A stretch of 50,500 nt of DNA from DATJBF01 sp035515475 (GCA_035515475.1 DATJBF010000017.1:1-50500), one strand, 5' to 3'; shown: positions 38,163 through 47,138, numbered from the stretch's first letter. Numbers and translations are program-made. The notes: generated from the sequence alone by a model not told the origin.

Positions 38163-38220
38163 GTTCGCTCCGCCAAGGGCGGGCAAAATTATCACGCTGA
38201 CCCGGGTGTGTCAACGGCGT

Positions 38221-38300
38221 CGGCCAATCGCACCACCGAGGACACGAAGTTCACCCCGTTTCACGGGGCCCACGACGTCCTTCGTGCTCTTCGTGGTGAA
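38221..38300. repeat. Palindromic CACCGAGGACACGAAG-type repeat
   Basis: The left part ATCGCACCACCGAGGACACG and the right part CTTCGTGCTCTTCGTGGTG are roughly inverted. A similar sequence lies after the lipase-like gene (41890-41965). It is one of two repeat clusters bracketing that gene. Confidence 0.65.
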
Positions 38301-38310
38301 CCGCCGGCAC

Positions 38311-38521
38311 TTCAAAGTTGAGCGTTCGACGTTGAGCGTTCAATGTTCAGGCGTAGTCTCGACCGTCTTCTGGCTAACGGCTAAGAGCTGAAAGCTGACG
38401 GCTGCCTCAAATGTTCTACGTTCAGGTGTAGCCCCATCCGTCCTCTGGCCGACAGCCGATAGCCGAAAACCGACGGCCGCCTTGAACGTTGAGCGTTGAA
38501 CGTTCGACGTTGGACGTTCAG
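38311..38521. repeat. Composite of alternating family A and B heptamer arrays
   Basis: Family B arrays (CGTTCAA, CGTTGAG and similar) lie at about 38311-38350, 38408-38426 and 38482-38521. Family A arrays (AGCTGAA, AGCCGAT and similar) lie at about 38373-38406 and 38448-38479. Together they form higher-order tandem copies with GTTCAGG anchors at 38345, 38420 and 38516. No gene is seen in 38163-38655. Confidence 0.75.
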
Positions 38522-38536
38522 GCGTAAACAATCTTC

Positions 38537-38565
38537 TTGCCTCCGTCCGCCTGCCGTCCTATAAG
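38537..38565 (+). promoter_or_regulatory. Putative sigma-70 promoter of the lipase-like gene
   Basis: TTGCCT (38537-38542), a 17-base spacer and TATAAG (38560-38565), at the downstream edge of the repeat cluster and about 90 bases before the start codon. Confidence 0.45.
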
Positions 38566-38655
38566 ATGTGCTCATCACCCCGTGGGGCTTGATTCTCAAG
38601 GCCCCGAACGCGCCACGTCTGCGCGAGGCTAGGAGTCGTTGCATCAGGGCGAGAT

Positions 38656-41600
38656 GTGAAGGCGAGTTTACAACAAACAAGTCGCTTAAGAATTTCTAGC
38701 TGGCTGCGCGGATCTCTCAACGTTCTTGCTCTCGTCGTTTTTCTTCTCTGCGCGCTGCAGGCACAAGGCTCGCAACCGGGGAACGTTCTAGGTTGGGGCC
38801 GCGAAGTAATGCCAGTCGTTCAACCGGGAACTCGATTCACAGCGATTGCGGCAGCAGCAGGCGGCCACAATCTGGCGCTGAAATCCGATGGCACGGTCGT
38901 CGCGTGGGGAGATAACTCCTCCGGCCAAGCCACGGTACCGAGCGGGCTGAGCGGGGTGGTGGCCATTGCCGCAGGAGACGATCAGAGTCTGGCGCTGAAA
39001 TCCGATGGCACGGTCGTCGCGTGGGGAAACAACGACTACGGCCAAGCCACGGTGCCCAGCGGGCTGAGCGGGGTGGTGGCCATTGCCGCAGGAGGCTATC
39101 ACAGTCTGGCGCTCAAATCCGATGGCACGGTCGTGGCGTGGGGAGACAACTACTACGGCGAAGCCACGGTGCCCAGCGGGCTGAGCGGGGCGGTGGCCAT
39201 CGCCGCAGGATACAAATACAGTCTAGCGATTGTGGCCGCGAGTGCGCCGAATGTGTTGCAGGGTCGCATCACGGATTCCGACGGATCCGGCATCGACGGA
39301 GCAACTATTTCAGCGACAAACGATCAGACCGTAGCGCAAGTGACGTCGGATGCGAATGGCGATTACGGGTTCCCGTCGCTCACTTCCGGTGCGTATCTGC
39401 TAATCGTAACCGCATCGGGTTATGCCGATGCGGCGCGGGCGTTTACCTTCAATGGAAATACCAGCGTCCAAAATTTTCAACTAACCGCCTTGCCAGTCGC
39501 ACCAGACACGCAACAGACGACACGGCAGGTGCCGCCGGCCTTCTTGCAGCCGCCACCCGGCCCGATGGGGAGTACGCTGAAGGTCTTCGACGGCACCCAG
39601 TTCGTGCCCATCACAGTGCTGAACACCCCGTCAGCCGATGTGATGACGATCGTGCTAACGCATGGGTGGACGCGTGATCCCAATTGCACGCTCAATTCCG
39701 GTATCAATGGGTGGCCGACAACGCTGGCAACGGCGATGCGCGCGAAGGGGATCACGCCGGATATCGCAAATATCGTTGGCTGGGACTGGCACGACGGGGC
39801 GAAGTTCGACGGCTCATACGGATGTCATGCGCCACCCGCAGAACACGCGCCATCACAGGGAGTAGCATTGGGGCAGTGGTTGCAAGATGTGCTTGGTGCG
39901 GATTATTCAATGCCGACGCACTTCATCGGCCATAGTCTGGGCACGCTGGTAAACGCGGCGGCGATCAATTACTTACATAGAGACCGGCCTGCAACAATTC
40001 GGCAGGAAATAGCCTCAATTGCGTGGATCGGATCCATCCACGTCACATTATTTGATCACGCCGAAACTGCTGATTCTATTTCACAACAGCAGTGGCCGAT
40101 GCCGGTCAGTTCAACTTGGGCGGACAATTACGTATCGCTTGTCGGTTATCATCAGTCAGCTGCAGTAAACGTTAACCTGCAAAAGGGCATTTTCATTGAC
40201 GGGCCGTTTAATGCTCATAGTTACCCGATGGAGTGGTACACGATGTCCATCACAAATCCTACGGACGTTGCTAACCCCCTCGGCTTTCGACAAAGCTATG
40301 AATATCGGACGCTCATCGGTTATCCTAACCCACCGTTACTGCCGCCCTCTACTATTCCAGTCAATAGCAACTATCAGCAATCACCATGGAATAACGACCA
40401 ACTGGCTCTAGAGGCATCGGCCGCGGCAGTCAATGTTCCCTTCGGCATTCTGCCGGATGCGGTAGTGCAAAAAGCGTACGTAAACGCCATTCAGATCAAG
40501 AACAGCGTCTCGGCACAGGTTGAAGCCAGTGCTATGGCGGCCGAACAAGCAATCGAGCAAGGCTATAACTATGTCGTTAACATTGCAGGGCAAGATGAAC
40601 AAGCGTTGGTGAATCTCTTCAACACGCCGGTGCTTCAGTTGAACCTGAGCACCGGCCCGGTGCCTGCAGGTCAGCAGGTGCACGGCAATGCACTTCAAAC
40701 ATTGGACGTGGGCGGAGGTTCGACGAATGGTCCTGCGATGGCGTGGGTGCCGGTGCAAATCCCTTCCAACGCCACGTCGATGGCGTTCGACTTTATCATT
40801 GCCGGTGATCCGGTTGACGACTTTCTGGTTTTTGGAATTGAAACAAACAATCTGTACTCGCTGGAAGCGAAATACATCCCCACAAACTCCGTCTCAGGAA
40901 GCCGGTTGATCGATGTGTCGGCATGGGCAGGCACGTCCAACGAGGTGTTCTTTGGGTTGATGGGCGGAACTTCAACCAATGCCACCTTGCAGATTGACAA
41001 CATTCGATTCTACAGTCTTCAGTCGAATCTTGTTGATTCCGTTGGTGATGGGATTCCGGATTCTTGGCGTGCGCAATACTTCCCGAATGTTGATCCGACA
41101 GGAGCGACCACCAACAATATCTCCTGCGCAACCTGTGACCCGGACGGCGATGGTCTGAACAATCTCGCAGAGCTTCTCGCAGGTACAGTCCCGACAAACC
41201 CGGCGAGCGCCTTCCGCATCATCACCGTGGATGAGATTGGGGAGGAGATCCGAGTCAGCTTCACTTCTGTCGGCAGTAAGTACTACTGCCTCGACCGCTG
41301 CGACTATCTCGGCGGGACGTGGTCAACGATCGTGGATAACATTCCCGGCAATGATGGTGCCCAACAGGCAACGGACATGTGGGGAGCCAACCGTGGGGGC
41401 GCCTTCTACCGAGTACGATTGAATGAATCCCCCAATCCCACGTTGGTCGATAGCGACGGCGACGGTATCCCCGATGCTTGGATGATGCAGTATTTCGATC
41501 ACCCAACCGGGCAAGCGGGAGATAAATCTCGCCCCGGAGATGACGCCGACGGCGACGGCGTTTCCAATCTGAAGGAGTATCTCGCAGGCACCGATCCGAC

Positions 41601-41847
41601 AAATTCCGCAAGCGCATTCCGAATCCTCTCTCTTGCGCAGGAGAGCAACAACATACGGGTTACCTGGTTCACGGCGGGCGGTCATACGAATGCCGTACAA
41701 TCGGCGTCGGGTCTCGGCGGCATTTACTCGGATATGATTCCGAGCATCGTCGTAACCGGCGGCAGCGCCATAACCACCAACTATCTCGACGTTGGTGGTG
41801 CCACGAATCGACCCGCGCGCTTCTACCGCATCCGGCTGGTGCCATAA
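38656..41847 (+). CDS. Secreted RCC1-repeat / lipase-like / calcium-repeat protein
   Basis: A 1063-residue protein with an N-terminal signal anchor (SLNVLALVVFLLCALQAQGS, residues 20-39). Residues about 70-190 are RCC1-type repeats of 39 residues (LALKSDGTVVAWGDN). Then comes a carboxypeptidase-regulatory-like beta domain (GRITDSDGSGIDGATISATND, about 200-280). Next is an alpha/beta-hydrolase-like region with LTHGWTRDPN and the nucleophile elbow HFIGHSLGTLVNAAA (about 415-430). The C-terminus has two thrombospondin-3-like calcium motifs (DSVGDGIPDSW and DSDGDGIPDAW, each with DxDGDG...NLxExLAGT). An outer-surface or secreted polymer/lipid hydrolase is likely; the substrate is unknown. GTG at 38656 is the probable start. 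It is bracketed by repeat clusters and looks lower in GC than the operons, suggesting acquisition. Confidence 0.85.
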   Translation: MKASLQQTSRLRISSWLRGSLNVLALVVFLLCALQAQGSQPGNVLGWGREVMPVVQPGTRFTAIAAAAGGHNLALKSDGTVVAWGDNSSGQATVPSGLSGVVAIAAGDDQSLALKSDGTVVAWGNNDYGQATVPSGLSGVVAIAAGGYHSLALKSDGTVVAWGDNYYGEATVPSGLSGAVAIAAGYKYSLAIVAASAPNVLQGRITDSDGSGIDGATISATNDQTVAQVTSDANGDYGFPSLTSGAYLLIVTASGYADAARAFTFNGNTSVQNFQLTALPVAPDTQQTTRQVPPAFLQPPPGPMGSTLKVFDGTQFVPITVLNTPSADVMTIVLTHGWTRDPNCTLNSGINGWPTTLATAMRAKGITPDIANIVGWDWHDGAKFDGSYGCHAPPAEHAPSQGVALGQWLQDVLGADYSMPTHFIGHSLGTLVNAAAINYLHRDRPATIRQEIASIAWIGSIHVTLFDHAETADSISQQQWPMPVSSTWADNYVSLVGYHQSAAVNVNLQKGIFIDGPFNAHSYPMEWYTMSITNPTDVANPLGFRQSYEYRTLIGYPNPPLLPPSTIPVNSNYQQSPWNNDQLALEASAAAVNVPFGILPDAVVQKAYVNAIQIKNSVSAQVEASAMAAEQAIEQGYNYVVNIAGQDEQALVNLFNTPVLQLNLSTGPVPAGQQVHGNALQTLDVGGGSTNGPAMAWVPVQIPSNATSMAFDFIIAGDPVDDFLVFGIETNNLYSLEAKYIPTNSVSGSRLIDVSAWAGTSNEVFFGLMGGTSTNATLQIDNIRFYSLQSNLVDSVGDGIPDSWRAQYFPNVDPTGATTNNISCATCDPDGDGLNNLAELLAGTVPTNPASAFRIITVDEIGEEIRVSFTSVGSKYYCLDRCDYLGGTWSTIVDNIPGNDGAQQATDMWGANRGGAFYRVRLNESPNPTLVDSDGDGIPDAWMMQYFDHPTGQAGDKSRPGDDADGDGVSNLKEYLAGTDPTNSASAFRILSLAQESNNIRVTWFTAGGHTNAVQSASGLGGIYSDMIPSIVVTGGSAITTNYLDVGGATNRPARFYRIRLVP
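38872..39222 (+). repeat. Three near-identical 117-base RCC1 units
   Basis: Units start at 38872, 38989 and 39106. Their DNA is almost identical, including synonymous positions, so they arose by recent tandem duplication or are kept alike by conversion. A diverged partial unit follows. Confidence 0.9.
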
Positions 41848-41854
41848 AGGCGGC

Positions 41855-41965
41855 GGTCGGCTGTCGGCTTTCGGCTATCAGCCTTCAGCGACTTCGTGAA
41901 CTTCGTGGTGAGTGAACGGCGCAAGCCGATTGCACCACCGAGAACACGAAGCACACTAAGCACCG
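41855..41965. repeat. Heptamer array plus CACCGAG-type repeat after the lipase-like gene
   Basis: Family A units (GTCGGCT, GTCGGCT, TTCGGCT, ATCAGCC) occupy 41855-41889 directly after the stop. They are followed by CTTCGTGGTG...TGCACCACCGAGAACACGAA, similar to the cluster on the other side of the gene. Confidence 0.75.
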
Positions 41966-42043
41966 TCGTCCTCCCTCCAAAGGCGGGCAAGCTTCGCGGT
42001 TGACACTCTTCACCGGTCTCCGCGGAGAAAATTGTCCGACGAG

Positions 42044-42591
42044 CGGACACTCTTGACCGATAGTCGGACCATTTTGGCTGGCGGATTACGCGAGGCGGGC
42101 GCTAGCTCGGCCGTTGGAAAAAATACCGCGAGTTTGAGGACAAGCTCACTCCGCTCTCGAAAGGATCAGCATTGGCTCGGAGCGCTGGTCCATTGCGGCG
42201 GGATGCTCGTAGTCGGGTCCGGCATCGTCCGGATCGCATCGCGCGAGGTCATCGTTCAGTTCGGAATGATCTGCCGCACTCCGAGCCGAATCGTCTCTGT
42301 CTCCGCAACGGTCTTCCCTCATGGTTTTCAGACGGAACATCACGGACTCGTGGTTGAAGTTCGTAAGCTTCTGCTTGTCCCGAAGCACGTCCCGATTGGT
42401 TGAGTGGTAACTTCCTATCACCCAGGTAGTTGTGAATCGATGAACATTGCACGGTTTTGATCGAAGTTCGCGAACTTCTGATTGTCCGTCGCGAACTCGT
42501 GGCTAGAATTCGCGAACTCGTGGTTGAAGTTCACGAACTCTTGGTTGTCCCGCGCAAACTTCTGACTGTCCGTTGAGAGCTTTTGCTTGTG
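42044..42591 (+). repeat. Degenerate 21-base repeats coding for R-E-L-L heptads
   Basis: Exact 21-base steps occur in three blocks: 42044-42085 (two units), 42338-42400 (three) and 42466-42591 (six). Translated in one frame, each gives seven residues of the type R-E/T-L-L-x-V/D-x (VRELLIV, RRELVAR, IRELVVE, VHELLVV). A TGA interrupts the sixth unit of the last block. A short frame from 42032 (123 codons) includes the first two blocks. This may be a decayed coiled-coil gene. No other gene is supported in 41848-42856. Confidence 0.6.
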
Positions 42592-42856
42592 CGTCACGCC
42601 TGTGTGGTCATCCCTCGCGTCGGGAAAGCCGTAGCCTGGGTCGTGGACGTTTGAGACGTGAATCTCCCGTGGTCACGCCATTGCCCTCGATGCGAGCCGA
42701 CGATCTGCGCTGGCGGCCGAGAGACTGCGCACGAGCAAGAGAAAAGTGTTCTCAGCCTGCCGCAGCGTGGCGTTGTCAGGGTTGGCATGAGCGGTGCGTA
42801 GGGCTCGCAGCGGTTCAAGTACAAGCAGTACCTCAACCAGAAAGGAGGATAAGACT

Positions 42857-43252
42857 ATGGCCACGAAATATCGCAACGCAGCCGAGAAGGTTGGGTTGAT
42901 CGCCGACGCGTGGGAGTCGTTGGCCCCCGACGCGACGTTTGGAGGGATGACGTTGGCCCAGTTCAGGAACCGGGTCAAACCCTCGTTGGACTTGCGTGAG
43001 GAGTTGGCCACGATCGATTCCCAGCGCATCGCCAAAGTGGAAGAGCGCGACGATGCGGATCGGGTATCGCTGGACGCCGCACAGTTGGTCATCAACTCTG
43101 TGAAAGGCGATCCGGCCTACGGCCCGGATCATCCGTTGCTGCAATCCATGGGCTACGTTCGCAAGAGCGCGCGCTGGTCGGGATTGACCAGAAGGTCCAA
43201 TGGGAATGGAGTCAGAACGGAAGAAGAACCGGCGGCATCACCCGCCGCGTAG
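42857..43252 (+). CDS. Conserved small protein of unknown function
   Basis: A 131-residue protein with a very strong ribosome-binding site (AAAGGAGGATAAGACT) before the ATG at 42857. The sequence is helical and polar: FGGMTLAQFRNRVKPSLDLREELATID, a middle coiled coil (AKVEERDDADRVSLDAAQLVINSVKG), and a conserved-looking GDPAYGPDHPLLQSMGYVRK. I recall similar unnamed proteins in Verrucomicrobia and Planctomycetes, with this GDPA...GYVRKS block. No catalytic motif, signal peptide or membrane segment. It stands alone, followed by an intrinsic terminator. Function unknown. Confidence 0.85.
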   Translation: MATKYRNAAEKVGLIADAWESLAPDATFGGMTLAQFRNRVKPSLDLREELATIDSQRIAKVEERDDADRVSLDAAQLVINSVKGDPAYGPDHPLLQSMGYVRKSARWSGLTRRSNGNGVRTEEEPAASPAA

Positions 43253-43279
43253 ATCAGAAGAGCGGAGCACTACGAAGGA

Positions 43280-43310
43280 CGGGGTCACGTTCGCCCCGGC
43301 CTTTTTTGTT
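43280..43310 (+). terminator. Intrinsic terminator
   Basis: The stem CGGGG/CCCCG with loop TCACGTTCG is followed by GCCTTTTTTGTTTT. It lies 28 bases after the stop of the small unknown gene. Confidence 0.75.
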
Positions 43311-43365
43311 TTGGATTCACGAATCGAAGGTTGCTCCAGTCGGCCGGGTTGTCTGTGCTAATGGC

Positions 43366-43566
43366 GTGAGCGTGGACGAAATCAAGAAGGCGATTGAGAA
43401 TCTGTCCCTCGAAGAACGCCTGGGCTTGATGCAGTGGTTGAACCAATCGGCCGACGACGCATGGGATTTGCAGATGAAACGCGATGCGGCCGCCGGCAAG
43501 TTCGACACGGTGATCAAGGAAGGGGACGTTGACTATCGGGAAGGTCGCACGACCGAGTTCCCGTGA
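43366..43566 (+). CDS. Antitoxin-like small protein, no toxin partner
   Basis: A 66-residue acidic protein from the GTG at 43366 (43372 possible). The pattern (VDEIKKAIENLSLEERLGLMQWL followed by WDLQMKRDAAAGKFDTVIKEGDVDYREGRTTEF) matches small antitoxin-like proteins often found before ParE/RelE toxins. The W-D-x-Q-x-x-x-D-x-x-A-G-K/R-F-D stretch is typical. No toxin gene follows; the next 350 bases are repeat-rich. It is either an orphan or the survivor of a lost pair. Confidence 0.7.
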   Translation: MSVDEIKKAIENLSLEERLGLMQWLNQSADDAWDLQMKRDAAAGKFDTVIKEGDVDYREGRTTEFP

Positions 43567-43599
43567 AGTCCCGCGCCACCCGCCACTTTTAGGCACGGC

Positions 43600-43800
43600 T
43601 GGCTGACTCCCGCCGTGCGGTTCGGTCCTTCCGTTTCTTCTGTAGCTGAAGCGTGAGCTTCGGTCCTCGCTGCGGCAGCCTTCGATTTTTCTTTGCCCTG
43701 CTGAGCTTGCCTGCTCTGCCTGCGGTGCCTGCCCTGAGCCTGTCGAAGGGAGCGCAATCGAACCGAGCCTGCCGAACGGGCCGAAGCATCCGATCACCAC
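43600..43800. repeat. Repeat-rich spacer with GCCCTGAGCCTGTCGAAGGG
   Basis: This stretch between the antitoxin-like gene and the restriction gene has low-complexity CTGC/GCCT runs and the widespread dispersed motif GCCCTGAGCCTGTCGAAGGG at 43731-43750. No coding region is supported in 43567-43915. Confidence 0.6.
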
Positions 43801-43915
43801 GACCTTGGTGACGCAACGCCCAATTTATGACATGTGAGACGTGACCCCGGAATTCGATCATTTCCTCGGGAATCCGCTCGAACGTGCGCTTTCCGCTAGC
43901 GTGCTTTTGAAACGG

Positions 43916-44944
43916 CTATCTTGTTCGAAATTCTCGGAGCCGTGTGCATCCAACGAGGCGGTTCAGTGTCTTCAATGTGAACACCTTTCCGCGAGTTGCC
44001 AGAATCATCTTCTTCATGTCCTCACGCCGCACCCCGAAGCCCCTTCCGGCTATGCACGCAACGACTTCGTACTTACGCTGACCGGGCGGCTGACCAGCCA
44101 TACTCAGTTCTCCGAGATGTTGAATGCGCGTCACCTTGTCTCTCGCTGTACCGTCGTCTTCCGTAAGCTTGGCTTCCAGAATGATCTTCGGACTGAATTC
44201 GCTGGGCACGATGAAATCGGGAGCTTGGTCGAAATTGGGTATGCGCTCGGCTCTCTTTGTCTTACGGTAGCTGATACCGGCCTTTGCGAGCACGTCCTCA
44301 ACTGCGGACTCGAGTGCATCGCCAACAATCTCGCTCACGGAATCACGATGTCCCGCAAAGGGTCTGCCAAGGAACCGCTCGTACAGTAACATTGCATAGG
44401 GGACTCCCAACGATGCGATGCTTTGGACACTCTGCAGCCCTTTAGCTGTATCGGCTTTGTCTAACCGATGGATTTTGTTCTCGTTAACGGGTGCCGCGCC
44501 TTCCAGCAGTATTAGGCAGGCGGTTTTGATCATTGCTTCAAGTCTTGGTCTGGTGGTCGAAGTCAAAGAAAGCGGCCTTGAGGCTGCCATGCGTATCTCG
44601 CGGTCCAATGCACGAGCGAAGCCTTGTGTCACCTCTACACCCGTACGTCGCGAGGCAACGTAAGCCCATTCCGGCGGTGTGAATCCAAGCATAGTGCGCA
44701 GGACCACAATCGAAATGGGCTGGGTCTGTGCCACGGGCAAAACGGTTTCTTCCGTGACTTTCGTGAAACTCACGGTCGCCTGCTTGAGTGCCTCGTAGCC
44801 GGCCTCGAAGACCGGATAGTCGACAAATCCCGGCCCTTTGGGAAGCACCAAGAACTCAGATTCAAGGCTGGCAAAAACCGCGTCCACATATTGGTCTGGG
44901 TTGGCTTGGATCGTCTCATAATCAACCTCAAAAGGGTATTTCAT
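43916..44944 (-). CDS. Putative PD-(D/E)XK restriction endonuclease
   Basis: A 342-residue protein from the ATG at 44944, with GGAG upstream. It overlaps the end of the methylase gene by 17 bases. The catalytic motif is visible as PDFIVPSEFSPKIILEAKL: Pro242-Asp243, then Glu257 and Lys259, the spacing of a PD-(D/E)XK nuclease. A mainly helical N-terminal part (about 1-200) may form the dimerisation and recognition region. With the coupled methylase it forms a likely two-gene restriction-modification system. The recognition site is unknown, and no named family was recognised. Other PD-(D/E)XK roles, such as nicking or repair, are possible but less likely in this context. Confidence 0.8.
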   Translation of the reverse strand: MKYPFEVDYETIQANPDQYVDAVFASLESEFLVLPKGPGFVDYPVFEAGYEALKQATVSFTKVTEETVLPVAQTQPISIVVLRTMLGFTPPEWAYVASRRTGVEVTQGFARALDREIRMAASRPLSLTSTTRPRLEAMIKTACLILLEGAAPVNENKIHRLDKADTAKGLQSVQSIASLGVPYAMLLYERFLGRPFAGHRDSVSEIVGDALESAVEDVLAKAGISYRKTKRAERIPNFDQAPDFIVPSEFSPKIILEAKLTEDDGTARDKVTRIQHLGELSMAGQPPGQRKYEVVACIAGRGFGVRREDMKKMILATRGKVFTLKTLNRLVGCTRLREFRTR

Positions 44945-47138
44945 CTTTGTCTCCAAGATAGGCGCCTCGCGATTCTCGAACAGCAGCGTATTCCAGTTCG
45001 CGATGGGGTTTCTTTAATCGGGTCAACGCATCCAAGACAGCCGAGAACCCGCCGAACTGCTCGATGTAACGAGCGATCAAAGCCAAGCGCTCTGACACCT
45101 GGCGGCTTTTGTCCCATGACTGGCGTAGGTGCCACACGGCGAGTCTGGCTAGATGCCCAAAAATGACACAGCGGATGTCTCCCTGCGTGGCCTTCACACC
45201 GGCAGTCTCCAAATTCGCTACGTCTTCTTGGACCAAGACGGCGAGAGCGTGAGCGGAATCGACAATCAACCTTCTGGGAATGAAACCTGTTGATCGGCAA
45301 ACAAAAACGGTGTCGATAATCGATGATCCAGTGCCACTGATATGAATCGACGCCCCCATTTCCGCGGGACAGACAAGTGTGGCTGAACACACTAGGCCAG
45401 AATCGAGAATCGCTACAGCGACAGGCAAGTATGCTTCGACTCGGTTGTGATGATACGTAAACGCGAAGGGCGCACCTTTCTTGAGATGGTCCGTCATCTT
45501 TCGAAAGACTCCTGAAAGGCCTTCCGTGAAGCAGTCCAAGCCTCGTCGCATGTTTGTGTTAGCAGTAAGTTCGTCGGGTCTTCGCGTTGACGGTTTGTCG
45601 AAACCCGGTGTGGCTTCACCTACCAGTTTCCTGAGCCACACGTAGCAGAAATCCATCAACTCGGCGTACTGAACGTTGCCAAAATACGGGGGATCCGTAA
45701 GAACCGCATCCAACTTTCCCTTAAGAAAACCCTCGGCAGAAGCGCTCTGGCACCGAAGCTCCACTTTCCGTTCGCGCTGGGTACCGCGACTATTGTGATG
45801 GTCCCCGATCCATTCACCGTCCACGGGAACTATGATCTTACGGCCATGTTGGTGACGAATTTCGAAGGGATTGTCGCAATACGTCTTAGCCTTGGCGTAT
45901 TTTTCTATCGTGTTGCTCCACCCACCACTCCCGACACTGCCGCCTCGGTGCCCATTGGGAATCCCCAAGAGATTCGACTCGCACTGAATCAGTCCTACTG
46001 GGAAGCCATGCACAGAGAAGACATCCAAGGACTTAAGCGCCATAGTGTCATACCGACATAACATGTTTTGGTACCGGAGAAGATCAGACAGATTTGTCGC
46101 CAATGCCTGCCGAATCCTGCGGTCGGCCTGTCTTGCGATAAACCGGCAACTCAGCTCCAAGCCTAGAAGTTGACGCGCATTAAACATTTCAGAATACCGT
46201 GTGTAACCCCAGCGATGGAGACGGTCGGTTTCGTCACCACGAGGGATTGTATCGGTTGGGGCAAACAACGGTCGCGCCTTCTTCCACGCGGCTTCCGACT
46301 CGTCAACGTGCCGCAAGTCATCAGCATCGGGTTTCTTGAAGAACCGTCCATCATGTCCAGCCCGGCAACCTGTACAGACATACTCGATGGCAAAAAGCCG
46401 GTGCCGCGGAGGGCCCGCCTTCGGATTAGGGTAAGTGTTTACCACGTCGCAATGCGGGCACTTGCAGCGATTCCCTTGAGCTGAACCAGTCAGTAGCAAT
46501 GGCTCACCACAGTCGGCGCAGGAACCCAACCGCTGACGGCTAGCTGTCTCGTTGAGATTACCGCAGTGCGAGCACACGATCACGTTGCGCGGGTGCCGAA
46601 CGTCTTGCGCCAACAGGTATCCTGGAAACAGATCGATTCCTTCTGCGCACGACTCGCATGTAAGGATCTTGACCCATAGAAAATACTTCACGTGCGCCTC
46701 TACGGAGCCGCATATCGAGCATCGGGTGCGATAAAGGTGTCCGACTTCTCTTGCGAGAGCAGTTCTGAGTCTTTCCGCAGCAGCCCGGTAACCGCCAATG
46801 TCCAAGTGGTCGATCACCTCATGCACGATCCAGTATGCCATCGGGTTGATATCGCAACCGAAGACGTCACATCCAAGGCGATTCGCTTCTATGAGTGGCG
46901 TCCCACCCCCCATGAAGGGATCTGCGATACGAATGCCCTGCAGATTGTGACCTTGGTAAAACGCATCCCGAAGTGGGTCAGGGCAGAACTCGGAGAGTAT
47001 TAGCGCGCGAAATAACGTCCCCGGTCTCCGAGCGAACCACTTATGCACTGCAATAACAGGTCGATAATTCTGCTGGATCTGCTTCTCTCGCAGTGCCAAA
47101 TTCGCGACAAAACTGGTGTCAAAATCACGTTCAATCAT
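44928..47138 (-). CDS. Zinc-ribbon adenine-type DNA methyltransferase (DUF1156-like)
   Basis: A 736-residue protein. The N-terminal HKWFARRPGTLFRALIL resembles the start of DUF1156-type adenine-specific methylases. The SAM site is ADPFMGGGTPLIEANRLGCDVFGCDINP (around residues 90-118), and the catalytic motif DPPYFGNVQY starts near 482. Between them lie six Cys pairs (CSIC, CESC, CSHC, CADC, CPHC, CTGC), enough for about three zinc ribbons, which probably read DNA or hold the fold. Motif order and DPPY point to N6-adenine or N4-cytosine methylation. It protects the host from the coupled nuclease. The region appears lower in GC than the operons, consistent with transfer. Confidence 0.85.
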   Translation of the reverse strand: MIERDFDTSFVANLALREKQIQQNYRPVIAVHKWFARRPGTLFRALILSEFCPDPLRDAFYQGHNLQGIRIADPFMGGGTPLIEANRLGCDVFGCDINPMAYWIVHEVIDHLDIGGYRAAAERLRTALAREVGHLYRTRCSICGSVEAHVKYFLWVKILTCESCAEGIDLFPGYLLAQDVRHPRNVIVCSHCGNLNETASRQRLGSCADCGEPLLLTGSAQGNRCKCPHCDVVNTYPNPKAGPPRHRLFAIEYVCTGCRAGHDGRFFKKPDADDLRHVDESEAAWKKARPLFAPTDTIPRGDETDRLHRWGYTRYSEMFNARQLLGLELSCRFIARQADRRIRQALATNLSDLLRYQNMLCRYDTMALKSLDVFSVHGFPVGLIQCESNLLGIPNGHRGGSVGSGGWSNTIEKYAKAKTYCDNPFEIRHQHGRKIIVPVDGEWIGDHHNSRGTQRERKVELRCQSASAEGFLKGKLDAVLTDPPYFGNVQYAELMDFCYVWLRKLVGEATPGFDKPSTRRPDELTANTNMRRGLDCFTEGLSGVFRKMTDHLKKGAPFAFTYHHNRVEAYLPVAVAILDSGLVCSATLVCPAEMGASIHISGTGSSIIDTVFVCRSTGFIPRRLIVDSAHALAVLVQEDVANLETAGVKATQGDIRCVIFGHLARLAVWHLRQSWDKSRQVSERLALIARYIEQFGGFSAVLDALTRLKKPHRELEYAAVRESRGAYLGDKDEIPF

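Noticed and set aside
42032..42403. A 123-codon hypothetical gene including heptad repeats
   Set aside because: No ribosome-binding site, a TTG start and an unrelated middle section; it is kept only as part of the repeat description.
42466..42591. Possible CRISPR array from regular repeats
   Set aside because: The 21-base units are contiguous with no spacers, are degenerate, and no cas genes are near; the pattern follows codons.
43841..44389. A 182-codon plus-strand frame
   Set aside because: It is the shadow of the PD-(D/E)XK nuclease gene, whose motif and coupling to the methylase are clear.
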